Shown in pieces: positions 8,257-16,883 of a stretch of DNA of 64,000 nucleotides; the first letter of the stretch is position 1, and each line of letters starts with the position of its first letter. Both the position numbers and the translations under genes were made by a program. Below the pieces are notes generated by a model. The model was given only the letters and a program-made list of their open reading frames with translations. It was not told the origin of the DNA and made no database searches. Where the stretch lies: positions 1 to 64,000 of the forward strand of contig JALERL010000005.1 of assembly GCA_022764465.1 (NCBI GenBank), given 5' to 3'. The DNA is from Lachnospiraceae bacterium (GTDB lineage: Bacteria > Bacillota > Clostridia > Lachnospirales > Lachnospiraceae).

Positions 8257-9711
8257 ATGAACTTAGAAGCGCAAAAGCATGCTCCGGTATACGAAGCGTT
8301 AGAGAAGTTACGGAAAAAAAGAGTCGTGCCATTTGATGTGCCGGGACATAAGCGTGGACGCGGTAATCCGGAATTACGCGAACTGTTAGGGGAAGCCTGT
8401 GTCAGCTTAGATGTCAATTCCATGAAGCCATTAGACAACCTCTGCCATCCAATGTCTGTGATCAAGGAAGCAGAAGAACTTGCGGCAGAAGCATTTGGTG
8501 CGGATCATGCTTTTTTTATGGTTGGCGGGACAACCTCCTCTGTGCAGAGCATGGTTCTTTCTGTATGTAAGGCGGGAGATAAGATCATTCTGCCGCGTAA
8601 TGTACATAAGAGTGTGATCAATGCACTGGTTCTTTGTGGGGCAATTCCGGTTTATGTGAATCCGAAGGTCGATGACAGACTTGGCATTTCACTTGGTATG
8701 GAATTAGAGGAGGTAGAGCGGACGATACAGGAGAATCCGGATGCTGTCTGTGTGTTTGTAAACAATCCGACCTATTATGGAATCTGCTCCGACCTGCGAG
8801 GAATCGTAAAGCTGGCACATGAACATCATATGCTGGTACTGGTGGATGAAGCACATGGAACACATCTTTACTTTGGAAAAAATCTGCCGGTCAATGCGAT
8901 GAAGGCGGGCGCGGACATGGCTTCGGTATCCATGCATAAGTCCGGCGGAAGTCTGACACAGAGTTCCTTACTTCTGGTCAACAAAACCGTGAACTGGGAA
9001 TATGTCAGCCAGATCATCAATCTGACACAGACAACAAGTGCTTCCTATCTGCTGCTATCGAGCCTTGATATTTCCAGAAGAAATCTGGTACTCCGTGGCG
9101 AAGAGTCCTTTGCAAAGGTGCAGCAGATGGCAGAGTATGCAAGGGAGGAGATTAATCAGATCGGTGGCTATTATGCATATGGAAGGGAACTGATCAATGG
9201 AAAAAGTGTGTATGATTTTGATGTAACCAAGCTTTCGGTATATACAAGGGACATCGGGCTTGCGGGAATTGAAGTCTATGATCTGCTGCGGGATGAATAT
9301 GATATACAGATCGAATTTGGAGATATCGCAAATATCCTTGCATACATATCGATCGGAGACCGGATACAGGATATCGAGCGTTTAGTCGGGGCACTTGCAG
9401 ATGTCAAGCGGCTTTATGCAAAGGATTCCTCTAAAATGTTAGAAACGGAATATATCACACCGAAGGTGTGCATTTCCCCACAGAAGGCATTTTATGAGAA
9501 AAAGATCTCCATGCCGATCCGCGAGACGGAAGGGTGTATCTGTGGCGAGTCTGTGATGTGTTATCCGCCGGGGATACCGATCCTTGCACCGGGAGAGCTG
9601 ATCACGCGTGAGATTATCGACTATATCATGTATGCAAAGGAAAAGGGCTGTTCCATGCAGGGAATGGAAGATCCCTATCTGGAAGAATTAAAGGTTGTCT
9701 GGAGGGAGTAA
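8257..9711 (+). CDS. speA: PLP-dependent arginine decarboxylase (Orn/Lys/Arg decarboxylase family)
   Basis: Fold-type I decarboxylase that, from its neighbours, most likely converts arginine to agmatine as the first step of polyamine synthesis. The 484 residues contain the PFDVPGHKRG entry motif, the PLP-binding region with DEAHGTH, and the Schiff-base lysine in SMHKSGG (Lys228). The C-terminal domain ends in CYPPGIPILAPGE. I start at ATG 8257 (GAGG seven bases ahead, MNLEAQKHAPVYEAL matches family N-termini) rather than the longer frame from 8143, which runs through leader hairpins. Lysine or ornithine decarboxylase activity cannot be excluded by sequence, but the downstream agmatine enzymes argue for arginine. 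First gene of a six-gene operon. Confidence 0.88.
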   Translation: MNLEAQKHAPVYEALEKLRKKRVVPFDVPGHKRGRGNPELRELLGEACVSLDVNSMKPLDNLCHPMSVIKEAEELAAEAFGADHAFFMVGGTTSSVQSMVLSVCKAGDKIILPRNVHKSVINALVLCGAIPVYVNPKVDDRLGISLGMELEEVERTIQENPDAVCVFVNNPTYYGICSDLRGIVKLAHEHHMLVLVDEAHGTHLYFGKNLPVNAMKAGADMASVSMHKSGGSLTQSSLLLVNKTVNWEYVSQIINLTQTTSASYLLLSSLDISRRNLVLRGEESFAKVQQMAEYAREEINQIGGYYAYGRELINGKSVYDFDVTKLSVYTRDIGLAGIEVYDLLRDEYDIQIEFGDIANILAYISIGDRIQDIERLVGALADVKRLYAKDSSKMLETEYITPKVCISPQKAFYEKKISMPIRETEGCICGESVMCYPPGIPILAPGELITREIIDYIMYAKEKGCSMQGMEDPYLEELKVVWRE

Positions 9712-9714
9712 CAG

Positions 9715-10569
9715 ATGGAATTATGGTTTTCGGATTATCATACCGATAAGGTAAAGGTGTCAGTCAAGGTGGAAAAACAGTTGTTTGGTGAGCAGACCGA
9801 GTATCAGCGTTTAGATGTCTTTGAATCAGAGGAATTTGGCAGGTTTATAAGCTCGGACGGAAGCATTGTTTTTTCGGAAAAAGATGAATTTACCTACGAT
9901 GAAATGATCGTGCATGTACCGATGGCAGTGCATCCGAAGGTAGAAAAGGTGCTTGTGATCGGTGGCGGAGATGGCGGTGTTGCCAGAGAACTTGGGTATT
10001 ATACAGAGATCAAGCAGATCGATGTGGTAGAACCGGATGAAGTCTTTGTACAGGTATGTAAGGAGTACTTCCCGGACAATGCCTGTGGACTCGATGATCC
10101 AAGGGTGACGGTATACAATCACGATGGACTGCGTTTTTTGCGTAACAGGCATGAGGAATACGATCTGATCATCAACGATGCGATCGATCCGCTCGGTCAT
10201 ACCGCAGGGCTGTTTACCAAGGAATTCTATGGAAACTGTTACCGGGCATTGCGGGAGGATGGAATGATGGTCTACCAGCACGGAAGCCCATTTTATGATG
10301 AAGATGAGGAGTCCTGCCGTGCAATGCACCGCAAGGCGAGCCACAGCTTTCCGATCAGTAAAGTATATCAGGCACATATACCGACCTGTTCGTCCGGCTA
10401 CTGGCTGTTTGGATTTTTGTCGAAAAAGTATCACCCACTGCGTGATCTGGATGAAGAACGATGGAATGCGCGTGGTATACAGACCTGGTATTACACGACG
10501 AATCTGCATAAGGGAGCATTTATGCTGCCGAAGTATGTAGAGGATCTGTTAAAAGAAGAAGAGGATTAA
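9715..10569 (+). CDS. speE: Spermidine-synthase-like aminopropyltransferase
   Basis: Family members transfer an aminopropyl group from decarboxylated SAM to a polyamine. The 284-residue protein keeps the Rossmann signature GGGDGG (83-88), the ribose-binding Glu of VVEPDE, and both acidic residues of the catalytic loop (Asp155 and Asp158 in NDAIDP). Two positions differ from the usual enzyme: YHEM is YDEM, and the PTYPSG loop reads PTCSSG (223-228). No SAM decarboxylase gene is nearby, while a carboxynorspermidine-type pair follows, so the true substrate is open. It begins three bases after speA and is clearly co-transcribed. Confidence 0.8.
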   Translation: MELWFSDYHTDKVKVSVKVEKQLFGEQTEYQRLDVFESEEFGRFISSDGSIVFSEKDEFTYDEMIVHVPMAVHPKVEKVLVIGGGDGGVARELGYYTEIKQIDVVEPDEVFVQVCKEYFPDNACGLDDPRVTVYNHDGLRFLRNRHEEYDLIINDAIDPLGHTAGLFTKEFYGNCYRALREDGMMVYQHGSPFYDEDEESCRAMHRKASHSFPISKVYQAHIPTCSSGYWLFGFLSKKYHPLRDLDEERWNARGIQTWYYTTNLHKGAFMLPKYVEDLLKEEED

Positions 10570-10649
10570 AGCTGCATACAAAAAAGCAGGAGCAGCTTAT
10601 AGAAACAGAAAATGTTTTCGCATATAACAAGAAAGGTGAGGTTAAGGAC

Positions 10650-11909
10650 ATGGGAAAATTATTAATTATCGGATGTGGTGGAGTAGCAGGAGTAGCAATC
10701 CATAAGTGCTGTCAAAACAGTGAAGTGTTTGAAGAGATCTGCATTGCAAGCAGAACAAAGGAAAAATGTGATGCAGTCAAAAAGGAATTAGAAGGAAAGA
10801 CAAAAACCGTGATCACAACTGCAAAAGTCGATGCTGACAATAAGGATGAACTGGTGAAACTGATCAAAGCGTACCAGCCGGATGCAGTTTTAAATGTGGC
10901 ACTTCCGTATCAGGATTTAACGATCATGGATGCCTGCCTGGAATGCAAGGTGGATTATATCGATACTGCGAATTATGAGCCGGAAGACATTGAGGAACCG
11001 ACATGGCGTGCAGCCTATGATAAGCGTTGCAAGGAACTTGGATTTACGGCATATTTTGATTATTCGTGGCAGTGGGCATATCAGGAGAAGTTCCGGGAAG
11101 CAGGAATCATGGCACTGCTTGGAACCGGATTTGATCCGGGTGTTACCAGTGTATTTACAGCATATGCCTTAAAGCATTATTTTGATGAGATTGATACAAT
11201 CGATATTTTGGATTGTAATGGCGGTGATCATGGATATCCGTTTGCAACGAACTTTAACCCGGAGATCAATCTGCGTGAAGTATCGGCCAATGGTTCTTAT
11301 TGGGAAAACGGACACTGGGTAGAAGTAGAGCCAATGTCTATCAAAAGAGAGTATGATTTCCCACAGGTTGGCAAAAAGGATATGTACCTGTTACACCATG
11401 AGGAGATTGAGTCCCTTGCCAAAAATATTCCGGGCGTAAAGCGGATCCGTTTCTTTATGACCTTCGGACAGAGCTATCTGACCCATATGAAATGCTTGGA
11501 GAATGTCGGAATGCTTTCCACCACACCGGTGATGCATGAAGGACATGAGATCGTTCCGATCCAGTTTTTAAAGACACTGTTGCCGGACCCGGCATCCCTT
11601 GGACCAAGAACTGTCGGTAAGACGAATATCGGCTGTATTTTTACCGGAAAAAAGGATGGAAAAGAAAAAACAATCTACATCTACAATGTGTGTGACCATC
11701 AGGAATGTTATAAGGAGGTCGGCTCACAGGCAATCTCTTATACCACAGGTGTTCCGGCAATGATCGGTTCTGCACTTGTTGTAAACAAGACATGGAAGAA
11801 GCCGGGTGTCTTTACCGTTGAGGAATTTGATCCGGATCCATATATGGACATGTTAAACAAGTTCGGACTTCCATGGGTGGTTGATGAGCATCCGCAGACT
11901 GTAGAGTAA
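10650..11909 (+). CDS. Carboxynorspermidine/carboxyspermidine synthase (saccharopine dehydrogenase family)
   Basis: NADPH-dependent enzyme that condenses aspartate-beta-semialdehyde with a diamine to give carboxy(nor)spermidine, the alternative route to spermidine known from Vibrio and Campylobacter. The 419 residues open with a Rossmann motif GCGGVAGVA (8-16) and contain typical LYS1-family segments such as DTANYEPED and GTGFDPGVTSVF. It is directly followed by the matching decarboxylase, which supports the assignment over saccharopine dehydrogenase. The substrate could be putrescine or agmatine. Good ribosome site AAAGGTGAGG before ATG 10650. Confidence 0.87.
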   Translation: MGKLLIIGCGGVAGVAIHKCCQNSEVFEEICIASRTKEKCDAVKKELEGKTKTVITTAKVDADNKDELVKLIKAYQPDAVLNVALPYQDLTIMDACLECKVDYIDTANYEPEDIEEPTWRAAYDKRCKELGFTAYFDYSWQWAYQEKFREAGIMALLGTGFDPGVTSVFTAYALKHYFDEIDTIDILDCNGGDHGYPFATNFNPEINLREVSANGSYWENGHWVEVEPMSIKREYDFPQVGKKDMYLLHHEEIESLAKNIPGVKRIRFFMTFGQSYLTHMKCLENVGMLSTTPVMHEGHEIVPIQFLKTLLPDPASLGPRTVGKTNIGCIFTGKKDGKEKTIYIYNVCDHQECYKEVGSQAISYTTGVPAMIGSALVVNKTWKKPGVFTVEEFDPDPYMDMLNKFGLPWVVDEHPQTVE

Positions 11910-11919
11910 GGGAGAAAAC

Positions 11920-13062
11920 GTGGAAGAAAAGATCGTACAATCGGTACAGACACCATGTTATGTGGTGGATAAAAAGAAACTAAAGGAGAATCTTCGTATT
12001 CTGCATGAGGTGGAAGAAGCATCCGGCTGTCATATTTTACTGGCGCAGAAGGCTTTTTCCATGTATGCTCTCTATCCGTTGATCGGGCAGTATATCAGTG
12101 GTACAACGGCAAGCGGGCTGTATGAAGCAAGGCTTGGCAGGGAAGAGATGGGAAAAGAGAACCATGTGTTTGCACCAGCCTATAAGGAGGCAGATATCCG
12201 GGAACTGAATCAGATCTGTGACCATCTGATCTTTAATTCCTTTGCGCAGTATAAGAAGTATCATGCGCTGTGTCCGGATGTCAGTATCGGAATCCGGGTA
12301 AATCCGGAGTGCTCGACACAGGAAGGACATGCGGTCTATGATCCGTGTGCACCGGGTTCGAGACTTGGGGTGACGATCAGTGAATTTGAAGAGGAGCTGC
12401 TTCTTGGCGCAGATTCTGATATCGAAGGGCTGCATTTTCATACGCTTTGTGAGCAGAATGTGGATGATCTTATCACAACTTTTGCTGCATTTGAAGAGAA
12501 GTTTGGCAGATATCTGTCCCATGTGAAGTGGTTAAATATGGGTGGTGGTCACCATATTACAAGAGCAGATTATAACCGGGAAAGGCTGGTAGATCTGATC
12601 CGGCGGATACGGGAGAAGTATCAGGTTGAGGTGTATTTAGAGCCGGGAGAAGCGATCGCCTTAAATACCGGATATCTGGTCACTGAGGTTATGGATATTG
12701 TAAAAAATGAAAAACAGATCCTGATCCTCGATGCATCCGCTGCCTGCCACATGCCGGATGTATTAGAGATGCCATACCGCCCGCCGCTTCAGGGTGGGTA
12801 TCCGGATGGGGAAAAACCCTATTCTTACCGTCTGTCTTCTATGACCTGTCTTGCAGGAGATGTAATCGGAGATTACAGCTTTACGCATCAGATCAAGGTA
12901 GGAGACCGGCTTGTTTTTGAAGATATGGCGATTTATTCCATGGTAAAAAACAATACCTTTAATGGAATTCCGCTGCCGGATATCGATCTGTTAGAAGAAG
13001 ATGGCACGCTCCGGGTCATCCGTAGGTTTGGATATGAGGATTTTAAAACACGTCTGTCATAA
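11920..13062 (+). CDS. nspC: Carboxynorspermidine decarboxylase
   Basis: PLP-dependent fold-type III decarboxylase that removes the carboxyl group from carboxy(nor)spermidine to yield (nor)spermidine. The 380 residues carry the PLP lysine in LLAQKAFS (Lys44), a glycine-rich phosphate-binding MGGGHH motif, and the C-terminal catalytic Cys310 in CLAGD followed by GDY. The start is GTG 11920, preceded by GGGAG, 10 bases after the synthase stop, so the pair is a translational unit. Confidence 0.93.
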   Translation: MEEKIVQSVQTPCYVVDKKKLKENLRILHEVEEASGCHILLAQKAFSMYALYPLIGQYISGTTASGLYEARLGREEMGKENHVFAPAYKEADIRELNQICDHLIFNSFAQYKKYHALCPDVSIGIRVNPECSTQEGHAVYDPCAPGSRLGVTISEFEEELLLGADSDIEGLHFHTLCEQNVDDLITTFAAFEEKFGRYLSHVKWLNMGGGHHITRADYNRERLVDLIRRIREKYQVEVYLEPGEAIALNTGYLVTEVMDIVKNEKQILILDASAACHMPDVLEMPYRPPLQGGYPDGEKPYSYRLSSMTCLAGDVIGDYSFTHQIKVGDRLVFEDMAIYSMVKNNTFNGIPLPDIDLLEEDGTLRVIRRFGYEDFKTRLS

Positions 13063-13115
13063 GACACCGGATGCAAAAGAAAATTCATAGGAAGGAATCT
13101 GATTAGGAGAAAAGG

Positions 13116-14273
13116 ATGGCATTGATCGTAGATAGAAAGCCGGCAGAGGATGGATTTTTCATGCCGGGAGAATTTGAAGCGCATGCAGGCTGTATCATGG
13201 TATGGCCTTACCGGCCCGGTTCCTGGCCACATGGTGCGGTTGCAGCAAGAAAGGCATTTGTCCGTGTGATTGCGGCCATTGCAAAAAGTGAAAAGGTCTA
13301 TGTGGGTGTCAGGGCAGAGGATATGGAATCCGCAGAGAGCATGTTACAGGATATAGATAATGTGGAACTGTTTTTATGTGAAACAGACGATGCATGGGCA
13401 AGAGACATTGCACCGACATTTCTTACCGGCCGGGAACATCAGGTGCGCTGTGTAAACTGGGAGTTTAATGCATGGGGAGGTGCATATAACGGATTGTATG
13501 CAGACTGGGAAAAGGATAATCGGTTTGCGGGATTTTTTGCAGAAAAATACGGATATACCTGTTATGATGCAGCACCCTTTGTCTTAGAGGGCGGAGCAAT
13601 CCACAGTGACGGAGAAGGAACGGTTCTTGTTACTGAAGCCTGCCTGCTTAGTCCGGGAAGAAATCCGGGTCTTACCAGGGAACAGATCACACAGAAGTTA
13701 AAGGATTATCTTGGTGCAAAGCAGGTACTCTGGCTGCCAAGAGGAATCTATCTCGATGAGACGGATGAACATGTCGACAATGTGTGTGCTTTTCTCCGAC
13801 CGGGGGAAGTGGTACTGGCATGGACCGATGATGTAAATGATCCGCAGTATGCACTTTCCCATGCCACGCAGCAGTTCTTAGAACAGGCTGTGGATGCGAA
13901 GGGCAGAAAGCTGAAGATCCATCATCTTCCAATACCACAGCATCCGGTCTGTGTCCGGACGGAAGAATTAGAAGGCTATATCTTTGAAGATGGTGAGGAC
14001 GTAAGAGAAGCAGGCGAGCGGCTGGCTGCCTCTTATGTGAACTTTTATTTTTCAAATAAAGCAGTTGTGATGCCGGCCTTTGGTGGAGAAAATGAAGCAA
14101 GTGACAGACAGGCAGCAGATATTCTCCGAGACCTTTGCCCGGAGCGGGAGATCATCCCGGTCTATGCAAGAGATATTCTCTTAGGCGGTGGAAATATTCA
14201 CTGTATTACCCAGCAGATCCCGGCTGGAAGAAAGGACAGCCTATCAGTACATGAACGGTATATGGAGCAATAG
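13116..14273 (+). CDS. aguA: Agmatine deiminase
   Basis: Converts agmatine to N-carbamoylputrescine and ammonia. The 385 residues have the hallmark N-terminus (MPGEFEAHAGCIMVWPYRPGSW, of which EFEAH and MVWP are conserved), ETDDAWARDIAPT, the LEGGAIHSDGEGT motif, ETDEHVDN and the C-terminal GGGNIHCITQQIP with catalytic Cys363. All substrate-channel motifs are present. It lies between nspC and the amidase that uses its product. The gap to nspC is 53 bases with a weak ribosome site (AGGAG at about 13106). Confidence 0.96.
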   Translation: MALIVDRKPAEDGFFMPGEFEAHAGCIMVWPYRPGSWPHGAVAARKAFVRVIAAIAKSEKVYVGVRAEDMESAESMLQDIDNVELFLCETDDAWARDIAPTFLTGREHQVRCVNWEFNAWGGAYNGLYADWEKDNRFAGFFAEKYGYTCYDAAPFVLEGGAIHSDGEGTVLVTEACLLSPGRNPGLTREQITQKLKDYLGAKQVLWLPRGIYLDETDEHVDNVCAFLRPGEVVLAWTDDVNDPQYALSHATQQFLEQAVDAKGRKLKIHHLPIPQHPVCVRTEELEGYIFEDGEDVREAGERLAASYVNFYFSNKAVVMPAFGGENEASDRQAADILRDLCPEREIIPVYARDILLGGGNIHCITQQIPAGRKDSLSVHERYMEQ

Positions 14274-14299
14274 CTGACAGATCAGAGATCAGATACATC

Positions 14300-15262
14300 A
14301 TGGAAAAGAGATCACAGAAAAGGAGCGGAAGTTTATCGATGGAATTTATGGAAGAAGAGATGGAACAAAAAGAGAAAACAAGAAAAGTTATAGTTGCAGC
14401 AGTTCAGATGCAGTGCAGCCGTAAGATGGAAGAGAATCTGAAAAAGGCAGAGCATTTTGTAAGAGAGGCGGCCAAAAAAGGGGCGAAGATCATATTACTT
14501 CCGGAGCTTTTTGAACGTGAATATTTCTGCCAGCAGAGACAGTATGAATTCTATGCGTATGCAAAGCCGGTAGATGAACATCCGGCAGTGTTAATGGCAA
14601 AGCGTCTGGCAAAGGAGCTTTCTGTTGTACTTCCGGTCAGTTTTTTTGAAAAGGCTGGCAATGTGCTGTTTAATTCGGTTGCATGTGTAGATGCGGACGG
14701 AACGGTGCTTGGCGTGTATCGTAAAATCCATATTCCGGATGATCATTTTTATCAGGAAAAGTTCTATTTTACACCGGGAGACAGTGGATTTCAGGTGTTT
14801 GACACAAAGTATGGAAAAGTTGGTGTAGGTATCTGCTGGGATCAGTGGTTCCCGGAGACAGCGCGTTGTCTGGCACTTTTGGGTGCAGAGGTGATCCTGT
14901 ATCCGACGGCTATTGGTTCTGAACCGGTATTAGACTGTGACAGCATGCCACACTGGAGACGCTGCATGCAGGGGCATGCGGCTGCAAATCTGGTGCCGGT
15001 CGTAGCTGCAAACCGGATCGGAACAGAGACGGTGGAGCCTTGTGAAGAAAATGCCGGACAGTCCTCAGCACTGACGTTTTATGGATCGTCTTTTTTAACG
15101 GATGAGACAGGAGGACTTCTTGCATCTGCTTCACGTGATACGGAAGGCATTCTGACTGCCGAATATGACTTTGCAGAGATCGAAAAAAATCGCCTGTCAT
15201 GGGGATTGTTCCGTGACAGACGACCTGATATGTATCATACAATAATAGACAAACAAAAGTAG
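14300..15262 (+). CDS. aguB: N-carbamoylputrescine amidase
   Basis: Nitrilase-family enzyme hydrolysing N-carbamoylputrescine to putrescine, CO2 and ammonia. The catalytic triad is visible: Glu69 (LPELFE), Lys142 (YRKIHIPDD) and Cys179 (GICWDQW). The 320-residue reading is about 25 longer than usual because of a charged N-terminus. Later in-frame ATGs (14339, 14348, 14360) are possible starts, and AAGGAGCGG near 14319 would suit 14339. It ends one base before the convergent HD-GYP gene's stop, so there is no room for a separate terminator. Confidence 0.92.
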   Translation: MEKRSQKRSGSLSMEFMEEEMEQKEKTRKVIVAAVQMQCSRKMEENLKKAEHFVREAAKKGAKIILLPELFEREYFCQQRQYEFYAYAKPVDEHPAVLMAKRLAKELSVVLPVSFFEKAGNVLFNSVACVDADGTVLGVYRKIHIPDDHFYQEKFYFTPGDSGFQVFDTKYGKVGVGICWDQWFPETARCLALLGAEVILYPTAIGSEPVLDCDSMPHWRRCMQGHAAANLVPVVAANRIGTETVEPCEENAGQSSALTFYGSSFLTDETGGLLASASRDTEGILTAEYDFAEIEKNRLSWGLFRDRRPDMYHTIIDKQK

Positions 15263-15263
15263 A

Positions 15264-16559
15264 TTATTTTAACTTCATGCGTTTTGGAGCAGGAGCTGCC
15301 TGCTTTTTCGGGGCATAGGTAGGACCTGTGTGCTCGAGCTGGGCGATACCGGTGTGGACTGTGGAAACAGGTGCATCCTCGTATCGTCCTTTTTTGATGA
15401 GATCTGCCCGTTTCTCTCGGAAGCTATCTGCCATCTGCTTTAGATTTGAATCTGCATAGAACTGCTTTAATGCCTGCTTATCGATGACGATCCGGTTATC
15501 CATGGTCTTCATGGTATCTGTGACCTGCAATTCGGCAAATACCTTTGGATCGCGCAGATCATAGACCTGATTATCACGGAAACTCAAAACGAGTGGCTGC
15601 ATAAAGTTGTCCGGATTATCCATAAGAACCATTGCCTTTTCGTTCGTGGAAAGCTCCACACAGCAGCCGGTTGGAAGGATGTGGATACTACGGGATAAGG
15701 CATTGACCACTTTTGGATCGTAGCGTTGCGGATATTCGAACAGATACTTGATCGCAACAATCTCTGAAACCGGTTCTTCATCAAGATCCATTGCCGTCAT
15801 ACGGTCAAAGGCATCGGCAACCTTAAGGATCTGTGCACCATTTCCAAATGTCCCGGACACTTCCTGACCGGATTTCGTGACATCGGTAAGGGTAATTGCC
15901 TGCTCGATGATCTTAAGAGTCTGGGCATCTAGGAAGCTTTCGCCCTCAGGCTTTAACTTTTCAAGTCCCATCTTCCGGCATTCCTGAATAATAGCCTGAT
16001 CTGCGGTTGTAGTCTGTCTGCCTTTTTCAAGAACCTCCTGTGGCACATACAGATATCCGATATCATAGAGCAGGGCGGCACTGACTGCGGCAGTCTGTAC
16101 CTCGTACGTTAAGTTCATCACATGTGAGATCATAGCGGTTAAAATCGCAGTACTGATCGAATGCTTATAGATGAAGTCATTTGCGCTGCGCAGGTTCTGT
16201 GTGAAATTGAGCTTGTGATCTAACGAGCCATAATTTTTCACAATCTGCTGCACCAGTTCATATAGCTGCTCCGGCTTTTTGCCATCACGGATCTGTTCCA
16301 TACAGGTACGAAGCTGGAACATAGTAATCGTCTGGAACTGTTCAAAAGCAATATCCTCATCCGAAAGAGGCGGAACCGGTTCTGCAGGCTCAAGGATATA
16401 GATACCGATCAGTTCAAAATTCTTAATACTTTCAATACCCTGGGCATTCAGCTTTGTATCTCTTTCATACAGAAGAACGCCAAGCTTATTATAAATAGGT
16501 TTGGCCAGACGCATTCCGGGCTTTAAGTCACATGTCTTAACAAATTGCATCCCAGTCAC
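15264..16559 (-). CDS. Degenerate HD-GYP domain protein
   Basis: 431-residue soluble protein resembling HD-GYP c-di-GMP phosphodiesterases. The N-terminus (LKPGMRLAKPIYNKLGVLLYERDTKL, residues 11-36) is the familiar segment preceding HD-GYP domains. In the domain the metal-binding HDIGK signature reads YDIGY and the GYP region is not recognisable, although HSISTA and DAFDRMTA are kept. Catalysis is therefore doubtful; a c-di-GMP or protein-binding role is possible. The tail is rich in Pro, Ala and Lys. A promoter (GTGACA-17-TATACT on this strand) and an AGGAGGTGA ribosome site are present. Confidence 0.75.
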   Translation of the reverse strand: MTGMQFVKTCDLKPGMRLAKPIYNKLGVLLYERDTKLNAQGIESIKNFELIGIYILEPAEPVPPLSDEDIAFEQFQTITMFQLRTCMEQIRDGKKPEQLYELVQQIVKNYGSLDHKLNFTQNLRSANDFIYKHSISTAILTAMISHVMNLTYEVQTAAVSAALLYDIGYLYVPQEVLEKGRQTTTADQAIIQECRKMGLEKLKPEGESFLDAQTLKIIEQAITLTDVTKSGQEVSGTFGNGAQILKVADAFDRMTAMDLDEEPVSEIVAIKYLFEYPQRYDPKVVNALSRSIHILPTGCCVELSTNEKAMVLMDNPDNFMQPLVLSFRDNQVYDLRDPKVFAELQVTDTMKTMDNRIVIDKQALKQFYADSNLKQMADSFREKRADLIKKGRYEDAPVSTVHTGIAQLEHTGPTYAPKKQAAPAPKRMKLK

Positions 16560-16579
16560 CTCCTAAAAAATCTAACTAT

Positions 16580-16608
16580 AGTATAGCACAACACGCTTTC
16601 TATGTCAC
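16580..16608 (-). promoter_or_regulatory. Promoter of degenerate HD-GYP gene
   Basis: On the minus strand: GTGACA (16608-16603), 17-base spacer, TATACT (16585-16580). This sits about 20 bases ahead of the start codon region. Confidence 0.6.
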
Positions 16609-16654
16609 GATATAGATATAGAAGACGTTACTGATTTTGCAGATGAAAAAGAGT

Positions 16655-16815
16655 ACAGTTCACGAGCGCGATTCGCAAAACGCCCCTGCGGGGCTTCTCC
16701 GTAGCTTCGCTACTACTTTTGCTCATAAGAATGCGCTCCCTTCATCAAGCAACAAACAGATTCCCTTGCATGCGAGCATGCAGGTTATCTGTTTCTCACT
16801 TGATGTGTGAACTGT
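16655..16815. repeat. Nested inverted-repeat element of about 160 bp
   Basis: ACAGTTCAC (16655-16663) pairs with GTGAACTGT (16807-16815). Inside, CATCAAG (16743-16749) pairs with CTTGATG (16799-16805), AAACAGAT (16754-16761) with ATCTGTTT (16787-16794), and GCATGC with GCATGC around 16769-16780. The left half also holds CCCCTGCGGGG and GTAGC-TTC-GCTAC hairpins. The nested layout suggests a folded RNA or a small non-autonomous mobile element. It lies in the divergent HD-GYP/sleB gap. Confidence 0.5.
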
Positions 16816-16824
16816 AAGCGGGGT

Positions 16825-16853
16825 TTGACGAGTGAAGGACAACATGCTAGTAT
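16825..16853 (+). promoter_or_regulatory. Promoter of wall hydrolase gene
   Basis: TTGACG (16825-16830), 17-base spacer, TAGTAT (16848-16853). Confidence 0.6.
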
Positions 16854-16883
16854 GAGACAGATAGGATTTATATCACAACGGAA

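Noticed and set aside
9826..10509. 227-codon open frame on the minus strand inside speE
   Set aside because: Exact antisense of a conserved enzyme with no ribosome site; a by-product of codon bias.
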